NCBI GenBank assembly: GCA_038501625.1
Contig: JAZAYU010000009.1
Location: 11,212,396-11,276,395, forward strand
Reading direction: 5' to 3'
Source: Corbicula japonica
Taxonomy: Eukaryota; Mollusca; Bivalvia; Venerida; Cyrenidae
DNA length: 64,000 nucleotides
The position numbers and the translations under genes are program-made. Below are positions 57,638-64,000 of this stretch, piece by piece; within the stretch, counting starts at the first letter, position 1, and each line of letters begins with the position of its first letter. Under the pieces are notes generated by a model, which had not been told where the DNA came from, made no database searches, and saw only the letters and a list, made by a program, of their open reading frames with translations.

Positions 57638-57879
57638 ATAACCCTTTCCTGTACAGATACGCATTTTTACGAATGTGCGACCAGTGTAGATCCAGATCAG
57701 CCGGCACATCCGTGCCGTCTGATCAGGATCTGCACTGGTCGCATTTTGGTCAGAAATAACCTGATGAATCAAAAAGCGAACAGTTTAGATCCTGATCAGA
57801 CGGCACGGATGTGCCGGCTGATCTGGATCTAAACTGTTCGCCCTGGCAATAAAGGTGTGTCTATACGGGAAAGGGTTAA
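57638..57879. mobile_element. TTAA-type MITE, best-preserved copy
   Basis: Both hairpins are near perfect: gtgtagatccagatcagccg / cgtctgatcaggatctgcac and gatcctgatcagacggcacg / cgtgccggctgatctggat-type arms. Left end ataaccctttcctg, right end cgggaaagggTTAA. It serves as the reference for the family structure. Confidence 0.95.
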
Positions 57880-58324
57880 AGGAGTGAAGTGTTAATATGT
57901 TCACCACATTTATTGGAACTTACTTTCTAGAATATTCATCATTTAATCTTTTTCTGCATGTAAGATTCAGTATGATAATTGCGACTTATACTGACTTCTT
58001 TATTAGTTTTCCAAATGTTTATATAAATTTTTATGGGACATTTCCTGTTTGTGTCTGCACAAGGGAGACAACTTTATTTACAATTAGACGATGTAATGAT
58101 TGGAAGAGAATATAATTAATTAATATGCTAAAAATAGTATCTCTGGGGACTGATCAAGCTCCATCAGTTCTCTTCTTAATTAAAAAATGTTGGTCATAAT
58201 AATTAGTGCACTGTATGGTATTATTTGATGGGTATACCATAGAATGGTTAACTTTGCTGGGATTATTTTTCATACTTCCAAATGCCTATTTGAGTCAACT
58301 GTTTTTGGAAAATGTCAGTTTTCC

Positions 58325-58527
58325 TTTACCCTTTACTCCATACGCAGGTTTTTTTGCATGTGCAAACAGTGTAGATCCAGATCAGCCATTTCATCTGTTG
58401 GTTTTTAGATTCATAAGGTTGTTTCAGACCAAGAAGCAACCAGTGTAGATCCTGAACCATTCCATCTGATCTGGATCTACACTGGTTGCACATCGATAAA
58501 ACACATATGTATGGTGGGAAGGGTTAA
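58325..58527. mobile_element. TTAA-type MITE
   Basis: Left tttaccctttactccat, right atggtgggaagggTTAA; the first hairpin has lost its right arm. Confidence 0.85.
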
Positions 58528-59195
58528 AATTCCTTATTGAACCCAGGTGTAACTGAGCTGTCATTAACCTATGTGAAATAAAAAATTGTCCACAGTATTT
58601 GATCAGAATGGATTATCTGGAACATTGTTTTATCAGTTAATGGGACTTCACATCAATAGTCGCCATGTTTGCACTGATTTTAGTCCATATCAATCATGTT
58701 TTTCTGAAGTTTCTATTGGTGTTGTATCCATTATATCAGTTATTTTTATCGCGAACTCTTAGGACATCGTGAAGTGCTGGCGGGGAAAGTTGTTCTTGGA
58801 ATTTTTTTGCCTTCTTTAGAAGACATTTTCTGTTGAATGATTATGAAAAAATGCAAAATCATTGTAAGTGGCCATCAGGAGAAAGTTTTATGGTTTAATC
58901 AATATGGTAAATGAAAATATTATGAAAAGTGATACAATTGCTGAATGTATAAGGCAATGAGTTGACAGTTAATCTATGATAAGAGAAATATAAGCGATTG
59001 TAGTGACTGAAATATTTGAATTGCGGCTTGAAAATGATTTGAAAATCAGAGTTTACACCATTGGATTATGAAAAAATAGGTATTTCTTTTATTTTTAGTA
59101 ATGGACTTGAAGTGATTTAAGTATATACAGAAAATAATAACAATGTTTGATGGTCATGCAGAATTATTCCCCTTGGATTATGTAAAAGTATGTAT
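58528..59195. other. Stretch without recognised features
   Basis: AT-rich; nothing recognised. Confidence 0.4.
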
Positions 59196-59198
59196 TTT

Positions 59199-61005
59199 TA
59201 TGCTCCCCCCGAAATTCGGGGGAGCATATAGTTGTCGCTTTGTCCGTCCGTCCGTCCCGTTCGTCCATCCGTCCGTCCGTCCGTCCGTCCGTCATAATAT
59301 TGTCCGGACAATTACACAAAAACTATGAGAGGTATCAAGACTAAACTTCATAGGTAGTTAGATCTCGTTGAGGAGCAGTGCAGTGCACAAGAACTATAAC
59401 TCTTGCTTTATTCATTTTTGAGTTATTGCCCTTTGAAATTTCTCATACTTACTTTTTGTCCGGGGCATATCTCCCAAAGTCTAAGAGTTATGAAGTTGAA
59501 ACTTCATAAGTAGATAGATCTCAATCAGGAGCAGTGCAATGCACAAGAACCATAACTCTTGCTTTATTCATTTTTGAGTTATTGCCCTTTGAAATTTCTC
59601 ATACTTACTTTTTGTCCGGGGCATATCTCACAAAGTATAAGAGTTATGAAGTTGAAACTTCATAAGTAGATAGATCTCAATGAGGAGCAGTGCAGTGCAC
59701 AAGAACCATAACTCTTGCTTTATTCATTTTTGAGTTATTGCCCTTTGAAATTTCTCATACTTACTTTTTGTCCGGGGCATATTTCACAAAGTATAAGAGT
59801 TATGAAGTTGAAACTTCATAAGTAGATAGATCTCAATGAGGAGCAGTGCAGTGCATAAGAACCATAACTCTTGCTTTATTCATTTTTGAGTTATTGCCCT
59901 TTCAAATTTCTCATACTTACTTTTTGTCTGGGGCATATCTCACAAAGTATAAGAGTTATGAAGTTGAACCTTCATAACTAGATAGATCTCAGGGAGGAGC
60001 AGTGCAGTGCACAAGAACCATAACTCTTGCTTTATTCATTTTTGAGTTATTGCCCTTTGAAATTTCTCATACTTACTTTTTGTCTGGGGCATATCTCACA
60101 AAGTATAAGAGTTATGAAGTTGAACCTTCATAACTAGATAGATCTCAGGGAGGAGCAGTGCAGTGCACAAGAACCATAACTCTTGCTTTATTCATTTTTG
60201 AGTTATTGCCCTTTGAAATTTTTCATACTTCCTTTTTGTCCGGGGCATATCTCCCAAAGTATAAGAGTTATGAAGTTGAAACTTCATAAGTAGATAGATC
60301 TCAATGATGAGCAGTGCAGTGCATAAGAACCATAACTCTTGCTTTTATTGATTTTTGATTTATTGCCCTTTGAAATTTCCCTTACTTATTTTTTGTCCAG
60401 GGCATATCACACAAAGTATAAGAGTTGTGAACTTGAAACTTCATAAGTAGAATGAATTCGTTGAGGAGCAGTGCAGCACACAAGAACCATAACTCTTATA
60501 GAGTTAATGCCCTTTGAAATTTACCATACTTACTTTTTGTCCGGGTCATATCTCACAAAGTATAAGAGTTAGGAAGTTGAAACTTCATAAGTAGATAGAT
60601 CTCAATGAGGAGCAGTGCAGTGCACAAGAACCATAAATCTTGCTTTATTGATTTTTTATTTATTTCCCTTTGAAATTTCTCTTACTTAGTTTTATCTGGT
60701 GCATATCTCACAAAGTATAAAAGTTTCTGAACTTGAAACTTCATAAGTAGAATGATCTCAATGCGGAGCAGTGCAATGCACAAGAACCATAACTCTTGCT
60801 TTATTCATTTTTGAGTTAGTGCCCTTTGAAATTTCTCTTTTTTTTTGTCTTATTTTTGTACAATATTGTAAAATGCTTTCTGTTTGAATCGTAAAGGAAA
60901 CTTTCAAATACAATATCTTTCTTACAAATTATTCCTGTTCTAACATAAAAGTATTTGTGACAAAGCGGCGTTGGGGAGCATAACCCGTCTCTGACGGCTC
61001 TTGTT
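59199..61005. mobile_element. Pearl/Helitron-like element D
   Basis: The 5' fold-back tatgctcccccc - gaaattc - gggggagcata is followed by (GTCC)n. About ten repeats of roughly 156 bp then carry gaaacttcataagtagatag, gaggagcagtgcagtgcaca, ataactcttgctttattcat and ttattgccctttgaaattt. The 3' end has ggggagcata (60973-60982), a perfect hairpin ccgtc-tct-gacgg (60985-60997) and ctcttgttt. No coding capacity; this is the longest and most complete member of its class here. Confidence 0.88.
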
Positions 61006-61652
61006 TTTTACGAAAGTGATAATGGATGTGTAAGAGAAGAATTTGATATATACATTGAGCAAAGTGAAATGGCACATTATCCAATCGTTGGTAGATTCAA
61101 ATCAATAAATTTTGACATCTATATATACATTTATAGCTGAAGCATATATTCAGAAAGAATTGACGAATACTTGACGAAATATATATCAAATAAGTAAACA
61201 TTGACAGACTGGTAAAGTGTGCGCTAATGACCTTTGATGTACAGGTGTGAAAGTGATTAGCAAAAATGAAGGAATATTTGTGTAACTGTGTACAAGGCAA
61301 TTAACAAAAATAATTTAGATATGAAATTTGATCAATAGTGAGAAATACTTAATGTCAACAAAGCTTCTGCCAATGTCATGTCGGGTCATTGTGATATGCT
61401 AATTATGTGCTACAATATTGTTGGATTTTTAATTGAAATCTGAAGGAATATAAGAAATAGTTAAAAAAACCTACTTGAGTGGAATATATAAGTTGTACAG
61501 AAATAACTTGTTTTTAAAGAATTTAAATCAAGAAATTGTATGTTTCGGTTAATTATAAACAGAATTGTGACTATGTTAACCTTTGTGCACCTAAGCCTGG
61601 ATACTGGCTTAATTTTTCTTTGAGAATTAAGTCACACAGCAAAGAAATTTAA
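61006..61652. other. Stretch without recognised features
   Basis: AT-rich; it would be the upstream region of the candidate first exon at 61653, but no core promoter element stands out. Confidence 0.35.
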
Positions 61653-61776
61653 ATGAAACCTGACAAGAAAAAGAAGATAAAATTTTGTATACCAAACTGT
61701 GTGGACAGTAATCTGTGTTCCAAAGGGGCCACAACTCCTGGCAGTCAGCAAACCACACCCATAGAGGTATTTAAAG
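61653..61776 (+). CDS. Candidate alternative first exon, phase-matched to downstream Caskin exons
   Basis: ATG 61653 follows an in-frame TAA immediately upstream, and the frame runs 41 codons plus one base to the donor TTTAAAG|gtaggc. The peptide begins MKPDKKKKIKFCIPNC and ends GSQQTTPIEVFK; it is Lys-rich at the start and Thr/Ser/Gln-rich later. The outgoing phase (one base, G) is the same as at the last ankyrin exon (35010), so this exon could join the same unseen downstream exon and give an isoform without ankyrin repeats. No domain is recognised, and no promoter was identified. Chance open reading of this length is possible, so confidence is low. Confidence 0.33.
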
Positions 61777-61929
61777 GTAGGCTTCATTAAAAAGACAAGT
61801 TAATTTAAATTTCAGCATAAATAACTGCAGAAGCCAGCTAGCTTAGAATGAAGAATTTGGTTGACAAGGAACAGTTCTGTATCTTTGAGTTGAAGCTGCC
61901 TGCTTTGGCAGGTCTCTTTTTGCTAAAGC

Positions 61930-62090
61930 TTCATATAAAACTTAAACCATATGGGTGTTTTCCATAGGTCATCACAATCTGTGTAGATCTATTCGCTTTT
62001 TGATTCATGAGCTTTTTTCTGGCCTAGAAGCAGTGTGTAGGTCATGATCAGATGGCAGCTGATATGGATCGAAACTTGCTGCACTATCTT
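61930..62090. mobile_element. TTAA-type MITE, very degenerate
   Basis: Traces such as tgtgtagatct, ctttttgattcatgagc and gatcagatggcagctgatat. Confidence 0.45.
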
Positions 62091-62675
62091 GTAGGACTTG
62101 AAGAATTACTGTTGTTTCATTACATTTTTGCTGGTTACATTTTGTGCATTTTATGCTGGAAAAGTGCACAGAATCAAGAACCCCAGTGAAAATAACCAAC
62201 TAATCGCTTATAAATTAATATAAGACATACAAATATGCAAATTTATGCCCACTGTTGCATAATTCTCCCTGATTATGGTTCAAAAAAGCTGAAAGATCTT
62301 TCAGTACTTTTGAGCATTTAATAAAAAAAAAGGCTTATGACTTGAAATTTGTATTACTGTCTAAGAAAATTGACAGCATTTAATGGATCATTGTTTATTT
62401 CTTTGTTTAGCAAAGCACCACAGTTTGTGTCCAAGATTCAATAAGAGAAACTATTAAATGAGCAACAGTTTCTGGTCATTGAATAATTTGGTTTGAAATC
62501 CTCTGGGAAAATAAGCATAAATGGTGTTGGCGTGCTTTGGGTCATTTCTGCAGGCAGCTCATATTGATTGTTAGATATTGTCTTGGAGTTTTTCAGAAAT
62601 GGGTGTCAGAGATCACAATAAACACAACAGCATTTAGATGCTACATTTGTCTGTCAAGTTGTGACAGACAGAGTG
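62091..62675. other. Stretch without recognised features
   Basis: No exon or repeat signature found. Confidence 0.4.
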
Positions 62676-62678
62676 CCG

Positions 62679-62902
62679 TTACCCTTTCATCCATAATATA
62701 TGCCTTTTATCTCATGAGCAAACAGTATTATACTAAGATCCAGGTCAGCCATGCTGTCTGATCAGGATCTGCACTGTTCACTTTTTTGTAAGAAATAATC
62801 TAGTAAATAAAAAAGCGAACAGTGCAGATCCTGATTAGGCAGCACTTTTCGCCCATGCCATAAAGGGATATAACCAGTATATTATATGGAGGAAAGAGTT
62901 AA
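62679..62902. mobile_element. TTAA-type MITE
   Basis: Left ttaccctttcatccataat, right atggaggaaagagTTAA; the second hairpin lacks its right arm. Confidence 0.85.
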
Positions 62903-64000
62903 AGTTTATGCTAACCTACTAGATGGTGTCTATATTAGGATCTTCAGTGGATATTCCCATGCCATTTGATTCAACACCTATGCAGACATGTCGAAATTTG
63001 GCAAAGTATTAATATATTGCATGTGTCTTGTTTTGGAGAATAACAATTGTAACCAAACATCATTATGGTCTTGGTATTGGGTTTAATTGATTGCCACACT
63101 TAGGAAGCATTTGAATTGCAGGTACAACAGTTTTAACATTTAAACTGCACTGCATTTGTTCTGGCAAATGTAGACCCAGATGTAAGGTTGCACATCAGGT
63201 CAGTGTGGTCACAGTCTACTGTAAATGATATTATATAATTAAATACATTTAATAAATTTGTTTAAACTGCCCCCAATCAACAAAGGTGGACTAGATCAGA
63301 TGGATAGAAACACCAGTTCATTACATTTATTCAGTGATGAACAATTTTTCCAAGTCCTAGTAAAGAAATACAAATTGTAAGTGAATAAGGATATTCTCTA
63401 TTTACTGAAAAGTTTTGTTTTAAGTAATCAAATAGCCGAACATGCTTACAGTTTTTAATTAAGCTTAAAGGCAGGTCATGCAGTCAGAATTAAAATTCAC
63501 ATAAAATTAGTATGTTTTCTTGTTTAATTATAATCATCATATGTCTTGGACAGATTGCATCATCTTGCACAAGTTGCATCACATTGTAACAATAATTAAT
63601 CCAGAATGAATCATTACAGTTGTGATCATTCTTTCCCTTCTTATACAACACTGTTAAGTATCCATGCAATCACATAATAGGCGATGATTGATGACTTCTC
63701 AATACTGCAGCACTTAAATAACGTCCTGAAATCAATACAGAATGAGTCAAATTGACAGAACATGTTCTGATAGTGGCTCCCTGATAACCTAAGGATGTAA
63801 CAATTGCTACACCATTTAGCCATTTACGGTGATTTTATTATGTCTGAGGGTCATTGAAATAGGGACAGGGAGATGTACCATAAAGTTCATATTTAGCATG
63901 CAAGATGCTGATGGGGTTCTATATGTTATACATATGAATTTATTGTAAGATTTTCAAGATTTTAGATTTAATATTGCATTTTATATTTATTCATATCAAA
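62903..64000. other. Right edge without recognised features
   Basis: AT-rich. Traces of MITE-like sequence (atgtagacccagatgtaag) near 63170; no exon recognised. The SH3 exon expected downstream of the ankyrin block was not found. Confidence 0.4.

Overview
The window reads as nuclear DNA of a mollusc, most likely a bivalve. It is AT-rich, and the only confident protein-coding gene is in short exons with consensus splice sites separated by introns of up to about 22 kb. The rest is densely packed with repeat types I recall as common in bivalve genomes: a tRNA-headed SINE with a GGCGTTAAAC-type tail, elements with a fold-back head followed by (GTCC/GTCT)n, and fold-back MITEs. No operons, CRISPR arrays or functional tRNA/rRNA genes were seen. 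The species cannot be named from sequence alone.

The gene is the middle of a Caskin-like gene (CASK-interacting scaffold with ankyrin repeats, SH3 and SAM domains) on the + strand. Four exons (1186-1281, 1763-1890, 12312-12420, 34902-35010) join in one open frame and encode consecutive ankyrin-repeat segments ending in the ALDIV..FTT...EIKQLL signature of the last Caskin ankyrin repeat. The first ankyrin exons lie before base 1. The SH3, SAM and C-terminal exons were not found and should lie after base 64000. Three further coding segments are less certain: a candidate alternative first exon at 7834-7997 whose split codon (AG|) fits the acceptor at 12312; a short candidate exon at 42757 that fits the phase-1 donor at 35010 and then hits a stop; and a candidate alternative first exon at 61653-61776 that ends in the same phase as the last ankyrin exon. 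A decayed partial tandem copy of exon 1763-1890 lies at 1921-2018.

Layout. 1-12.3 kb: ankyrin exons, the exon duplication, TTAA-flanked MITEs, fold-back MITEs and a 78-bp satellite (10.45-11.75 kb). 12.4-34.9 kb: a 22-kb intron with a decayed Tc1/mariner element that carries a near-perfect 60-bp-arm palindrome, an intact SINE with target-site duplication, a second SINE-like insert, many MITEs and two Helitron/pearl-like elements. 35-42.8 kb: a 46-bp minisatellite starting just after the donor, and another pearl-like element inserted cleanly into a MITE. 42.8-64 kb: a 32-bp satellite apparently made from the candidate exon, a possible 5.6-kb composite element (46.0-51.6 kb) splitting a minisatellite and holding an L2/CR1-type LINE fragment, more satellites, and a 1.8-kb pearl-like element (59.2-61.0 kb).

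The least expected structural signal is a class of elements with unrelated terminal sequences but the same plan: arm X - loop - X' at the 5' end, often a GTCC/GTCT microsatellite, internal 130-156-bp repeats, then X' again at the 3' end, a small hairpin, and a terminal CTTGTT or TCTAGTT. All repeat names come from structure and memory; no database search was possible.
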